A stretch of 64,000 bases of DNA from Metasolibacillus fluoroglycofenilyticus. Lineage in GTDB: Bacteria; Bacillota; Bacilli; Bacillales_A; Planococcaceae. Below the pieces are notes generated by a model. That model had not been told where the DNA came from. It ran no database searches and was given only the letters and a program-made list of their open reading frames with translations. This document shows, piece by piece, positions 44,205 through 52,913 of this stretch. Made by a program: the position numbers and the translations under genes. The stretch covers positions 1-64,000 of the forward strand of contig NZ_PYWK01000002.1 of NCBI RefSeq assembly GCF_003049645.1, written 5' to 3'. How positions within the stretch are numbered: the stretch's first letter is position 1; each line of letters starts with the position of its first letter.

Positions 44205-45416
44205 TTAGATAAATTTAAACTTCCCTTTTTTCACTGTTAAGCCTACGCCACCTACTAAGTATAGTGCGCGGTTATCTACAATTTTCTTCAATGCAGATGC
44301 CGTTTTACCAGTAAGCTTGCGACCTACAGCATCAGCAATCGCATCATCATGCCCTAGAGAACAAACAGCGCCTTTGTCATCATAAACAAATGTTTCTGTT
44401 TCTTCACCATTCATCAAATGCTTAATGTTTTTCGCAATTGTAACAGCCTGCTGCATTGCAATTTGTGCAGTTGGTGGATATGGACGTCCAGCCTCTTCAT
44501 TTAATAGGAAGGCACAGTCACCTACTACGAATACATCATCAAAGCCTGGTGCACGCATATCTTTACGTACAGCGATACGCGCACGATTTGATTCGATGCC
44601 AGATGTTTCAACAAGCTTGTTTCCACGTACACCAGCAGCCCAAATTACTGTACCTGCTTTAATGAATTCAAACTCATCTTCACCTTTTTTAATATTAACG
44701 CCTTCTTCTGTTGCTTCAACAACAGGTGTACCGATTGAAAACTCGATACCTTTTTTCGCTAATTGTGCTTTTGCATATTCTACTAAGTTTGGATCAAAGC
44801 CTGGTAAAACCATTGGTGCTGCTTCGACACATAGTACGCGCACTTTTTCTTGTGGAATATCAAACTCTTTGCAAAGCTCTGGTACACGGTTACCAAGCTC
44901 ACCTAAAAGCTCAATACCTGTAAACCCTGCTCCACCAACGATAATTGTTAGCTTGCTATCATCCTTCACTTCATCTAATGACCATGAAGCAAATTGATAT
45001 TCAATATGCTCGCGAATTTGGCGCGCAGCATTTAAGTTTGCTAATGATAAAGCATATTTATCTAAACCTGGAATACCGAAAGTCTCACCTTCGAACCCTA
45101 GGCCTAAAACTAAATAATCATACGTCATTTCACCAGCAGTTGTTTGCACTTTGCGTTCATTAACATCAATGCTTTCTACAGATGCTTGTACAAAGCGAAC
45201 ATTGTTGTTAAGTACATTTGCAATTGGATAACGTGCAGCGTCAGGTGAAATTGTACCTGCTCCTACTTCGTGTAACCAAGTTGTTTCATAGTGGTAATCA
45301 TTTTTGTTCACTAAAATAATTTCTGCTTGTTCACCACTAACCATTTTTTGAAGATTAACAGCTGTTGTTAATCCGCCATAGCCCGCGCCTAATACTAAAA
45401 TTGTCGGTCTTTTCAC
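44205..45416 (-). CDS. ndh: Type II NADH dehydrogenase (NDH-2, YumB/Ndh-like)
   Basis: A 403-aa membrane-associated FAD enzyme that oxidises NADH and reduces menaquinone without proton pumping. It has an N-terminal FAD dinucleotide fold (LVLGAGYGGLTTA), a central NAD fold (IVGGAGFTGIELLGEL), the FAD-binding VFVVGDCAF and the quinone-site motif PPTAQIAMQQ. The amphipathic C-terminus (LYLVGGVGLTVKKGKFKFI) fits membrane attachment. The GTG at 45416 (MKRPTIL) is preferred; a TTG at 45425 sits 3 nt from AAAGGGG. A TATAAT -10 lies just upstream, with a GAAGTA/TACTTC palindrome at 45470-45486. Confidence 0.93.
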   Translation of the reverse strand: MKRPTILVLGAGYGGLTTAVNLQKMVSGEQAEIILVNKNDYHYETTWLHEVGAGTISPDAARYPIANVLNNNVRFVQASVESIDVNERKVQTTAGEMTYDYLVLGLGFEGETFGIPGLDKYALSLANLNAARQIREHIEYQFASWSLDEVKDDSKLTIIVGGAGFTGIELLGELGNRVPELCKEFDIPQEKVRVLCVEAAPMVLPGFDPNLVEYAKAQLAKKGIEFSIGTPVVEATEEGVNIKKGEDEFEFIKAGTVIWAAGVRGNKLVETSGIESNRARIAVRKDMRAPGFDDVFVVGDCAFLLNEEAGRPYPPTAQIAMQQAVTIAKNIKHLMNGEETETFVYDDKGAVCSLGHDDAIADAVGRKLTGKTASALKKIVDNRALYLVGGVGLTVKKGKFKFI

Positions 45417-45612
45417 TGAAATCAAAACCCCTTTAATTGTATTATACTAGCGCAAGGCAAATAAAAAAGAAGTACGAAATACTTCACTAATACTTACGCT
45501 AGGTCGACATATTTTCGACAAAAATCTCTCCCTACTATATTAGCCCTTTTATGCTACAATTTCAACACCTTAAAAGCAAAGTATTTTCATTTGATATATT
45601 GTTGTTTTCCCA

Positions 45613-46809
45613 CTAGCTCACAATGTTATTTTCATATAAATAATCGTACGATACATCCATAAACAAATATTCATTTTGAGGCAATGCCATTGAATATGTT
45701 CTTGTCAGCTCTGCTGTTTCAATATCGCTATATGTTTCGGAAAACTTGCTTTGACCGTCATGTCGCATTTTAATTAAATTTTGTAAAAAGTATGGTCGCC
45801 AGCTCCAATTTTTATGAATGGCATCCTGCTGAATTCGCCAATTTCCTTCTATTAGCATAATATTTGGTGTTGTTTGAAACCCTTCCCCATCACAAATATA
45901 GAGTCTAAAAATATACGGACGTAGCTTTTCAGCTAATTGTAATAAGCTATCAATATTTGTGCTTGTCGGCTCGACTTGTTCAACTGCTGCAATAATTTTC
46001 CTTTCCAACATTTTCGTTGCTTCATATTTTTGCTCTAATAGCTTCTTTTCCGTCATAATGAACTGCTTACATTCATCATGGAAGCGAGATTTTAGCGTAT
46101 CTCTTGCGATAAATTCCTTTAAAGGCGGCTCTAAATAAACGCCTTTATAATAGCGTGCTCCATTTTTCCAGCCATGCTGTAGTTGATAAACCGCATCTAC
46201 ATTGCTTACTAGTAAAGATGCGCCAATTTTTAAAGCTAATGCGCGAAGCGTGGAGAATACATGGTTTTGCGCGCTCCAATGATTGTAATCTAATTGCTCC
46301 ACTTTCATCTTTAATACATAGGGCTCTAATAATAGGATGTGATTCAAGTTGCTATGCGCTCCTATATCATCAAGCGCTATTTTAATTCCGTATGTTTTCA
46401 TATATTTTACGACATGGTGTAATTGCTCGATATTCCCTTTATAATGGTGCTCGCTAATAACAAGAACAAGTTTTGACAATAACTGCTCTGGCAGCATTTC
46501 TTTTAATAATGTAAAATAACTCTCTCCAAAATCAAGCATTAATAAGTTTGGATTACACGGTATATATAAATCGACATCATTTATTTTATCCCCTACGATT
46601 TGCAGTGATTCGCGAATAATGAGCTGCTCAATTTCGGCACGAATTTCCTCTGGAATTTCTTCACTAGCTGAAAACATAGTTAAATTGATATTTTCATCCA
46701 ACTGTCCCAGCACCTCATATGCAGCCACACTATGCTCATCTGCGCTATAAATAGGCTCAAACAATATTTCAATTTGATCGAGTTTATCTAACACATTTAA
46801 TACATCCAT
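45613..46809 (-). CDS. YkuI-like degenerate EAL-domain protein
   Basis: A 398-aa cytoplasmic protein aligning end to end, from memory, with B. subtilis YkuI: an EAL domain (about 1-250) and a C-terminal PAS-like domain (about 270-398; NWSWRPYFLQNLIKMR). The EAL motif reads EVLGQ, the metal-binding Asn position after LYI appears as Pro, and the DD pair (ALDDIG) and E of ISEHH remain, while the KxD position reads LKMKV. It may bind c-di-GMP without hydrolysing it. The ATG at 46809 lies 7 nt after GGGAGG. It is monocistronic. Confidence 0.88.
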   Translation of the reverse strand: MDVLNVLDKLDQIEILFEPIYSADEHSVAAYEVLGQLDENINLTMFSASEEIPEEIRAEIEQLIIRESLQIVGDKINDVDLYIPCNPNLLMLDFGESYFTLLKEMLPEQLLSKLVLVISEHHYKGNIEQLHHVVKYMKTYGIKIALDDIGAHSNLNHILLLEPYVLKMKVEQLDYNHWSAQNHVFSTLRALALKIGASLLVSNVDAVYQLQHGWKNGARYYKGVYLEPPLKEFIARDTLKSRFHDECKQFIMTEKKLLEQKYEATKMLERKIIAAVEQVEPTSTNIDSLLQLAEKLRPYIFRLYICDGEGFQTTPNIMLIEGNWRIQQDAIHKNWSWRPYFLQNLIKMRHDGQSKFSETYSDIETAELTRTYSMALPQNEYLFMDVSYDYLYENNIVS

Positions 46810-46945
46810 TGCCAAGCCTCCCTATTTAATCTCTGCTCTTATCATAATCTATCTCACTTCTTTGTTCAAAGGTCTGCTATGTGATTATTTTTAATTAAAA
46901 TATCTTGCAGTATAATAAGGTTAATCTACTTTAAGGAGGAGTTCG

Positions 46946-47344
46946 ATGATTCATCAAATTGGACAAATTATGCTTTATGTAAATGACCAAGAGGCAGCAG
47001 CAAGGTTTTGGACAGAAAAAATAGGCTTTGTTTTAGTAAAGGATGAAGAAAACCACGGGATGCGCATAATTGAGATTGCCCCTGCAAAAGATGTACAAAC
47101 ATCTTTCGTTTTGCATAATAAAGCTATGATTGCGCAAATGCAGCCTGAGTTAAACTTAGGTACACCTTCCATTATGTTTTATGCAACAGATGTTGAGGCA
47201 TTGTACGAGGAATTTAAAGCTAAAGGAATTACCGTTGGTGATTTAATTACCATTCCAGCAGGCAAATTATTTAATTTTGCAGATGATGAAAATAATTATT
47301 TTGCCCTAATTGAAAAGCGTTATAAACTACCCCTTGATGATTGA
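46946..47344 (+). CDS. VOC-superfamily (glyoxalase-like) protein
   Basis: A 132-aa protein with two beta-alpha-beta-beta-beta modules, beginning IGQIMLYVNDQEAAARFWTEKIGF. VOC proteins include glyoxalases, dioxygenases and bleomycin/fosfomycin resistance proteins; no residues here single out one activity. AAGGAGG lies 7 nt before the ATG. Its last codons overlap a promoter of the next gene. Confidence 0.88.
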   Translation: MIHQIGQIMLYVNDQEAAARFWTEKIGFVLVKDEENHGMRIIEIAPAKDVQTSFVLHNKAMIAQMQPELNLGTPSIMFYATDVEALYEEFKAKGITVGDLITIPAGKLFNFADDENNYFALIEKRYKLPLDD

Positions 47345-47388
47345 CATGTAACCAAAAGGTGTTATATATTTATAACACCTTTTGGTTA
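47341..47388 (+). promoter_or_regulatory. Promoter with large palindromic operator for SRPBCC-ArsR unit
   Basis: A -35 TTGACA (47341-47346) and -10 TATATT (47365-47370, 18-bp spacer) start in the VOC stop region. The spacer and downstream sequence form perfect 18-bp arms, TAACCAAAAGGTGTTATA (47349-47366) and its complement (47371-47388), centred on the -10. It fits an operator for the ArsR protein encoded downstream. The stem plus CTTTTTC could alternatively or also terminate VOC transcription. Confidence 0.65.
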
Positions 47389-47415
47389 TACTTTTTCAAA
47401 AAAGGAGTTAGAATA

Positions 47416-47829
47416 ATGACAAAGGATATTGTTAAAACGGTTTTACTAAACGCACCAATTACGAAAGTATGGGATATTGTATCGACCTCTGAAGGTATTA
47501 GCGCATGGTTCATGCCAAATGATTTTCAAGCTATTGAAGGGTATCATTTTACAATTCAATCCCCCTTCGGTCCTTCACCATGTAAAGTAGAAAAAGTGGA
47601 AGCCCCACATTTTTTGCGATTTGCTTGGGATGAGGATGGCTGGTATGTAATATTTGAGCTGAAAGAAGTTGATGGGCAAACTGAATTTACGTTAACACAT
47701 GGCGGTTGGAAAGAAGGCGGTCACATTATTCCAAAGGCGAATTTACCTGTTGATGCAGTGCGGAAGAATATGGATGGTGGCTGGACAGCGATTGTTGGTA
47801 AAAAATTAAAAGAGGTAGTAGAGGCTTAA
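47416..47829 (+). CDS. SRPBCC/AHSA1-domain protein
   Basis: A 137-aa START-like (activator of Hsp90 ATPase homologue 1) fold with the N-terminal VKTVLLNAPITKVWDIVS and the tryptophan-rich LRFAWDEDGW and LTHGGWKEGG segments. Such proteins bind a hydrophobic ligand; the ligand is unknown. The ATG at 47416 follows AAAGGAG by 8 nt, so the longer frame from 47341 is rejected. Its stop overlaps the arsR-family ATG (TAATG), a common SRPBCC-ArsR pairing in Bacillales. Confidence 0.9.
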   Translation: MTKDIVKTVLLNAPITKVWDIVSTSEGISAWFMPNDFQAIEGYHFTIQSPFGPSPCKVEKVEAPHFLRFAWDEDGWYVIFELKEVDGQTEFTLTHGGWKEGGHIIPKANLPVDAVRKNMDGGWTAIVGKKLKEVVEA

Positions 47830-48146
47830 TGGCACAAACTGCCGAGAAATATGATGTATTCCAAGCCATTGCAGACCCAACAAGACGTCAAATTTTGCAA
47901 TTGCTGGCGCATGGTAACCAGCCGATTACTAATATTTCCGCACAATTTGCCATAAGCCGCACAGCCGTTGTAAAACATTTAACTGTACTTGAGCAAGCAC
48001 AGCTCGTAGCTGCCGAAAAAAAAGGACGAGAAAAAATATATACGCTTCATGTAGAGCGCTTAAAGGAAGTCGAGGATTGGCTACAATACTTTGAGCTGTT
48101 TTGGGATAATAAACTACTGCAACTGCAGCGTCTAGTAGAAGAATAA
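47829..48146 (+). CDS. ArsR/SmtB-family transcriptional repressor
   Basis: A 105-aa winged-helix repressor with helix-turn-helix ITNISAQFAISRTAVVKHLTVLEQAQLV and wing GREKIYTLH. It lacks the ELCVCDL-type cysteine metal site, so it belongs to the YdfF-like, non-metal ArsR group that accompanies SRPBCC proteins. It is translationally coupled to the SRPBCC gene and probably represses its own operon through the palindrome at 47349-47388. Confidence 0.9.
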   Translation: MAQTAEKYDVFQAIADPTRRQILQLLAHGNQPITNISAQFAISRTAVVKHLTVLEQAQLVAAEKKGREKIYTLHVERLKEVEDWLQYFELFWDNKLLQLQRLVEE

Positions 48147-48283
48147 TTAGAGCTGTCTTTAAAATGGAAAGCGAGCAATTCACTTTCCCGTATTTTAATT
48201 TCAAAGGAGGGCGGCTAAACTTAGTGCTTCTTACATTTTCAAAGAAAACTCTTACAAATATTTTACCAAAGCACCATTTTAAA

Positions 48284-48320
48284 CGTTAAAAGAGCTGGCG
48301 ACTGCACGGCTCTTTTAACG
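48284..48320. terminator. Bidirectional intrinsic terminator
   Basis: Perfect 12-bp arms CGTTAAAAGAGC/GCTCTTTTAACG enclose TGGCGACTGCACG. It lies between the ArsR gene and the convergent heme operon, only 6 bp from the end of the latter. Confidence 0.85.
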
Positions 48321-48325
48321 CTCCC

Positions 48326-48823
48326 CTATCGCTGTTTTTTATCCACTACAACGTGCTCAAACTTCGTGCCTGAAGGGTTGACATCAAATGCTTTACCAAA
48401 ACCAACAACGTAACGCCCTTCTACCGGTGTCAAAGAGAACAGTGAGAAGTCTAATGTTTTTAGGAGGGACATAATTTGATTGCCATGCGTATTTGAAAAG
48501 GCTTCAAAAATTGTCTCATGCCCCTCATTTCCTAAATTTTCTGGCGTACACTTAAAGCGTAATCGCTCTGTTGCAAAATGATTATGTGTACTAGCTTCAT
48601 CTGCAATTAGCAGCATATCGACAACTTTACTATTTTCAATAAAGCGATAGTGGTCTGCTATACGACTAATATAAATATAGAAAGTATCGCCTATTTTCAC
48701 GACAGGTGAATTGCTAATAAAAGGCTCGCCCTCGTCATTTAACATGCTCATGACACAAGTTTTTCTGCCTTCAATAAAATGTAGATAGTTTTCTTTTTCC
48801 TTTTCAATATTAATTGGCTTCAT
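48326..48823 (-). CDS. HugZ/HutZ-like heme-utilisation protein (PNPOx fold)
   Basis: A 165-aa split-barrel protein of the pyridoxamine 5'-phosphate oxidase-like fold with the HugZ pattern: FIEGRKTCVMSMLNDEGEPFISNSP, YIYISRIADHYRFIENSKVVDMLLI (in part) and GFGKAFDV. HugZ-family proteins bind and can degrade heme to release iron. It is the last gene of an uptake operon 12 bp after the ATPase gene, which supports heme as the cargo. GGAGG lies 7 nt from the ATG. Confidence 0.85.
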   Translation of the reverse strand: MKPINIEKEKENYLHFIEGRKTCVMSMLNDEGEPFISNSPVVKIGDTFYIYISRIADHYRFIENSKVVDMLLIADEASTHNHFATERLRFKCTPENLGNEGHETIFEAFSNTHGNQIMSLLKTLDFSLFSLTPVEGRYVVGFGKAFDVNPSGTKFEHVVVDKKQR

Positions 48824-48835
48824 TTTTATTCCTCC

Positions 48836-49615
48836 TTATTTGACAGCGCTTACTAAATGAATGCGCGGCGCTTGATCCCAAGCAACATACTCTACTTCTG
48901 ATTCCATTTTGTATACTTCACGTATCATGCAAGTTGTCATAACTTCCTTTGGGTTGCCGATACATTTACAGCAGCCCTCTTGTATAACAATAATTTTATC
49001 GCTATAAGCCGCGGCCTGGTTTAAATCATGCAATACCATAACAACCGTCATCCCCATATCTTGATTTAATTCACGCACAAGCTGTAATACTTCATGCTGA
49101 TGCGAAATATCTAAATAAGTTGTTGGCTCATCAAGCAATAGTATTTGAGGTCTTTGTGCTAAAGCCATCGCAATCCAAGCTCGCTGTGATTCACCGCCTG
49201 ATAGTGCAGAAATCGGACGATCTTTATAATGCAATAAATGCGTCTTCTCTAAAGACCAGTGCACAATTTGCATATCCTCATCGTTTAAACGCTCAAACCA
49301 CTTTTTATGCGGGTAACGCCCATAGCTTACTAAATTTTCAACTGTAATATCATTCGGTGCTTGGTTTCGCTGACTAAGCATACATAGTTTTTTAGCTATT
49401 TCCTTTGAGCTCATCGATTTCATATTTGTATTATTTAATGTAATCTGTCCTCGGTCATATGGATGCATGCGCGCAATCGATTTTAACAACGTCGACTTCC
49501 CTGACCCATTCGGTCCGATAATGGAGACAATTTCCCCGTCTGTTACTTGAAAGGAAAAATCTTTTACTACCTGCTTTTGCTCATAACGAATGCATACATT
49601 ATCAACTGCTAGCAT
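48836..49615 (-). CDS. Iron/heme ABC transporter ATP-binding protein
   Basis: A 259-aa FecE/HmuV-type ATPase with Walker A GPNGSGKST, signature LSGGESQRAW, Walker B ILLLDEP and switch histidine VMVLHDLN. It powers the permease encoded just upstream; its ATG overlaps the permease stop (TAATG). The C-terminal segment has paired cysteines (GCCKC), a minor oddity. Confidence 0.95.
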   Translation of the reverse strand: MLAVDNVCIRYEQKQVVKDFSFQVTDGEIVSIIGPNGSGKSTLLKSIARMHPYDRGQITLNNTNMKSMSSKEIAKKLCMLSQRNQAPNDITVENLVSYGRYPHKKWFERLNDEDMQIVHWSLEKTHLLHYKDRPISALSGGESQRAWIAMALAQRPQILLLDEPTTYLDISHQHEVLQLVRELNQDMGMTVVMVLHDLNQAAAYSDKIIVIQEGCCKCIGNPKEVMTTCMIREVYKMESEVEYVAWDQAPRIHLVSAVK

Positions 49616-50604
49616 TAGAACGCCCTCCTACGCATTAAATATAAGAAATATGGACCGCCAATTACTGCCATTAAAATACCGGCTGGAATATCTAAAGGGG
49701 CAAATAATGTGCGTCCGCCAGTATCAGCTAATAGCAAGACAAGTGCCCCTAACAGCATACTCATCGGTAACATATATTTATAATCTGAGCCAACAAGGAT
49801 ACGAGCCATATGTGGCACGATTAGCCCAACAAAGCCTATCATCCCAATAGCTGCTACAGAAATGGCAGCTAAAAAAACAGCCAGCAATGATAATACGATG
49901 CGGATACGTGTGACATTTTCCCCTAAATTGATTGCTACTTGGTCACCCAAGCGGATAATATTCGCTTTACGAATGGCAAAAATGGATAAAATCCAGCCTA
50001 CTAAGGCATATGGATAAATCATCAGCAAGGCGCCATTGCCTTTAGCTGCTAAGCTACCATTTAACCATTGCACTGCAGACGGCAATCTATCACTATATAT
50101 AATAGAAAGAAAGCCGACAATTCCCCCACACAAAGCATTCACTGCTACACCTGATAAAATGATGGTAATTGGTGTGATGCCTGTACGACGCCACGCTAAT
50201 AAATAAACAATAAAAGCAGCAATGACACCACCAATAAAGGCAGCAATCGGAACTAAGTATGTGTATTCTGGATAAACGAGCATAATGACTAGTACACAGG
50301 CTGCCGCACCTGCCGTTACACCTGTTAATCCAGGGTCTGCTAGTGGATTTCCCATCACCGCTTGTAGCAATGCACCTGAAATCGCAATATTAGCACCTAT
50401 AATTAATGCTAGTAATACACGTGGTAAACGAATATCAAAAATAATCGTATGATATTTTGCTTCACCTGATGTTGTAAATAATGTTGATAATATATCTGGT
50501 ACTGCTATTCGTACACTACCTAAACCGATTGCAATTACGGCAAAAAGCAGTAAGCAGCACAAGGTAATGATAATAATCGCACGACTTTTGGCTGTACTTA
50601 CCAT
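49615..50604 (-). CDS. FecCD-type iron/heme ABC permease
   Basis: A 329-aa membrane permease of about ten helices with the BtuCD/FecCD landmarks RLPRVLLALIIGANIAISGALLQAVMGNPLADPGLTGVTAGA (in part) and GMIGFVGLIVPHMARILVG. As the operon has a single permease gene, it probably acts as a homodimer. It sits between the binding-protein and ATPase genes, with a 21-bp gap and a 1-bp overlap. Confidence 0.95.
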   Translation of the reverse strand: MVSTAKSRAIIIITLCCLLLFAVIAIGLGSVRIAVPDILSTLFTTSGEAKYHTIIFDIRLPRVLLALIIGANIAISGALLQAVMGNPLADPGLTGVTAGAAACVLVIMLVYPEYTYLVPIAAFIGGVIAAFIVYLLAWRRTGITPITIILSGVAVNALCGGIVGFLSIIYSDRLPSAVQWLNGSLAAKGNGALLMIYPYALVGWILSIFAIRKANIIRLGDQVAINLGENVTRIRIVLSLLAVFLAAISVAAIGMIGFVGLIVPHMARILVGSDYKYMLPMSMLLGALVLLLADTGGRTLFAPLDIPAGILMAVIGGPYFLYLMRRRAF

Positions 50605-50625
50605 GTTGCCTCAAACTCCTTTTAC

Positions 50626-51636
50626 TTATTTAACAAAATAATCTGCCACTTTCGTTAATGCATTTTCTACATTCATAATCGAAGTTACACCGAATATGCT
50701 GTAATCTAAAATATGAATTTGCTCATTTTTATAAGCGGATAGCTTTGTCCAAGCATCATTTTTCGCTACTTCTTCCTTGAACATTTCCTCACTAGCCCCA
50801 TGGTCGCCAGAAGCTAATACTAAAATAACATCTGGGTCATATACAACAATATCTTCTAAGTTGACAGCCGAATATGTCGATTCTACTTTTAATTCTGTTG
50901 TTGCAATATTCTCTGCACCTAAACGTTTTACTAAGCTACCTAAATAAGAATTTTCACTCATCACCATAAACGAATCAGATGTACCAATCATTAATAATAC
51001 GCGAGGTAACTCCTTACCTTCTGCTAGTTTCATTAATTCATTTTCCTTATCAAGAATGGAGCTAAGTACTTCATTCATTTTCTCCTCTTGCCCTAAGTAT
51101 GTGCCTAATACCTTAAAACTTAATTTCAAATCCTCAAATGAATCTGTCGGCAAGTAGGCTGTCGTTAAATTAAGCCCCTCTAAGCTTTTATCTAGCGAAG
51201 ATTGCAATGATTTCGCACCAATTAATAAATCTGTTTCTAAATTCGTAATTACCTCTAAATCTGGCGCCATCGGTGAACCGATTTGTGCTATATGATTAAA
51301 TGCTTCTGGAATTGGATTTGTAGAAGTTGGTACGCCAACTGGCTCTACATCTAACAGGTGTAGCATTTCAGTTAACGGCACAGATGTTACGACAATGCGC
51401 TCGGGCTTTTCTGCTGGTAAAGCTGCTAATAGCTCTTGGAATTTCGCCTCATCAACCCCGTCATTTTCTAACGTTAGCCCTTCATCTTCAACCTGCTCCT
51501 CATTCTCTGTTTCAGTCGCTGCTTGTTCTTGCTCATTTGCTACAGCATCCTCTTTTTCAACTGGCTCTACCTCTTTTTCAGCACATGCGACTAATAAAAG
51601 TACGGCAAACATAAATACAACCATTATTTTTTTCAA
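50626..51636 (-). CDS. IsdE-like heme-binding lipoprotein of the ABC transporter
   Basis: A 336-aa lipoprotein with signal and lipobox LLVAC (mature Cys about residue 18), an acidic Glu-rich linker (about 20-60), and a class III substrate-binding fold. The part beginning ERIVVTSVPLTEMLHLLDVEPVGVP resembles S. aureus IsdE, including the Met in GSPMAPD and a His in GDHGASEE near the positions of IsdE heme ligands Met78 and His229. The TTG at 51636 lies 8 nt after GGGGG. It is the first gene of the operon under a Fur box. Confidence 0.87.
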   Translation of the reverse strand: MKKIMVVFMFAVLLLVACAEKEVEPVEKEDAVANEQEQAATETENEEQVEDEGLTLENDGVDEAKFQELLAALPAEKPERIVVTSVPLTEMLHLLDVEPVGVPTSTNPIPEAFNHIAQIGSPMAPDLEVITNLETDLLIGAKSLQSSLDKSLEGLNLTTAYLPTDSFEDLKLSFKVLGTYLGQEEKMNEVLSSILDKENELMKLAEGKELPRVLLMIGTSDSFMVMSENSYLGSLVKRLGAENIATTELKVESTYSAVNLEDIVVYDPDVILVLASGDHGASEEMFKEEVAKNDAWTKLSAYKNEQIHILDYSIFGVTSIMNVENALTKVADYFVK

Positions 51637-51657
51637 CTCAAAATCCCCCACTTAATT

Positions 51658-51676
51658 AATAATGAAAATCATTATC
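51658..51676 (-). promoter_or_regulatory. Fur box
   Basis: AATAATGAAAATCATTATC matches the 19-bp Fur consensus GATAATGATAATCATTATC at 17 of 19 positions. It lies 22 bp upstream of the IsdE-like gene start, so the operon should be derepressed by iron limitation. Confidence 0.9.
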
Positions 51677-51788
51677 AATTATATTTCAAAACGTATGATT
51701 GTCAATATGAATTTTAAAAAGAATATTTTTTACGAACGCTCTCCTATGCTAAAATGACTTTACGCAAAGCAATAAAGGAATGAAATAA

Positions 51789-52313
51789 ATGAAGAAAAAA
51801 ATCCATATTATCGGTAGTGTCGGAAGCGGAAAATCAACTTTGGCAAGGCTGCTGGCAAGCAAATATGATATGTGCTATATCGAGCTAGATAATATCGTGT
51901 GGGAGCGCCATCCTGATGGGGATATACGCCGCTCAAATGAAGCAATTTCTCAACTAATTCAGCAAGTGGCGAGTCAAAATAAATGGGTTACAGAAGGCGC
52001 ACATTATCAGCATTGGGTAACACCGCTTTTCGGACAGGCAGACTATATTATTCACTTACAGCCCCCTTATTTTACAAGGCTATGGCGCATTCATAAACGA
52101 TTTTTCAAGCAAGTTTTAAGGCTAGAAAAATCGAATTATAAACCTACGTTGAGCATCCTACGCAATATGTATAAGTGGAATAAATCGTATGAAAAAACAG
52201 GTCAGTGGAAAATTAAAGAGCAATTACAGCCATTTCACGATAAAGTTGTAACGGTAAAATCACAAAAGGAGATGGAAAGGTTTATATATCAACTAGAGGG
52301 AGTAGTAGGATGA
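51789..52313 (+). CDS. P-loop kinase-like protein (FlaR/topology-modulation type)
   Basis: A 174-aa nucleotide-binding protein with Walker A GSVGSGKST at residues 8-16 and an adenylate-kinase-like core (YIELDNIVWER; VTEGAHYQHWVTPLFGQADYIIHL, in part). Relatives are annotated as DNA topology modulation protein FlaR, but the true activity is not established. It overlaps the GNAT gene by 4 nt, so the two are co-translated. Confidence 0.82.
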   Translation: MKKKIHIIGSVGSGKSTLARLLASKYDMCYIELDNIVWERHPDGDIRRSNEAISQLIQQVASQNKWVTEGAHYQHWVTPLFGQADYIIHLQPPYFTRLWRIHKRFFKQVLRLEKSNYKPTLSILRNMYKWNKSYEKTGQWKIKEQLQPFHDKVVTVKSQKEMERFIYQLEGVVG

Positions 52314-52753
52314 ATTATCATATAGCAATTTCATTGAAGAAGAACGAAAAATTTTCAACCTTTTTACAGGAGAAAATTAGAGAATTTAATAATCAGCATT
52401 CCGTACACCATAAAGCAATAAGAAAAAAAGAAGCGATACAGCCACTTAATATTATCGTATCAGACGACGATAAGAATTGGATTGGTGGTTTAAATGCAGA
52501 GGTTTATTGGAATTGGTTAGAAATTAATAATTTTTGGTTTCATGAAAATTATAGAGGCGAGGGCTTAGGCGGAAACCTTCTTTCCCAAGCCGAGGAAATC
52601 GCGAAAGAGATGGGGGCAACGAAAGTACTTTTAACCACTTTTGAATTTCAAGCGCGCACATTTTATGAAATGAAAGGCTATCAAGTTGTTGGTGAAATTA
52701 AAGATTATCCCCCTGGAAGCGTCTACTACACAATGGTGAAAACGCTTATTTAA
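52310..52753 (+). CDS. GNAT-family N-acetyltransferase
   Basis: A 147-aa acetyltransferase with the acetyl-CoA loop YRGEGLGGNLLSQAEEIAKEMG (R-x-x-G-x-G type, residues about 81-95) and the C-terminal FYEMKGYQVVGEI. The substrate is unknown. It is coupled to the FlaR-like kinase upstream. Confidence 0.88.
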   Translation: MNYHIAISLKKNEKFSTFLQEKIREFNNQHSVHHKAIRKKEAIQPLNIIVSDDDKNWIGGLNAEVYWNWLEINNFWFHENYRGEGLGGNLLSQAEEIAKEMGATKVLLTTFEFQARTFYEMKGYQVVGEIKDYPPGSVYYTMVKTLI

Positions 52754-52913
52754 CTTATTTTCCGTAAATATACAAAAAAGCCACCTCAATTTGTGATGTT
52801 CTGTAACACACAAATCAAGAGGGCTCGATAAAACACAACCCTAAATAGGCTAATTTAAGGTTGTGTTTATATATTATTTGGATTGTGTATACTCAATTCA
52901 CAATCCTACTTTG

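Noticed and set aside
44425..44997. Plus-strand open frame of 190 codons
   Set aside because: It mirrors the NDH-2 gene on the other strand; composition and lack of a start site mark it as a shadow.
48200..48290. Short GTG frame of about 21 codons after AAAGGAGGG at 48206
   Set aside because: Spacing to the GTG is about 13 nt and the frame ends in the terminator; too little to support a gene.
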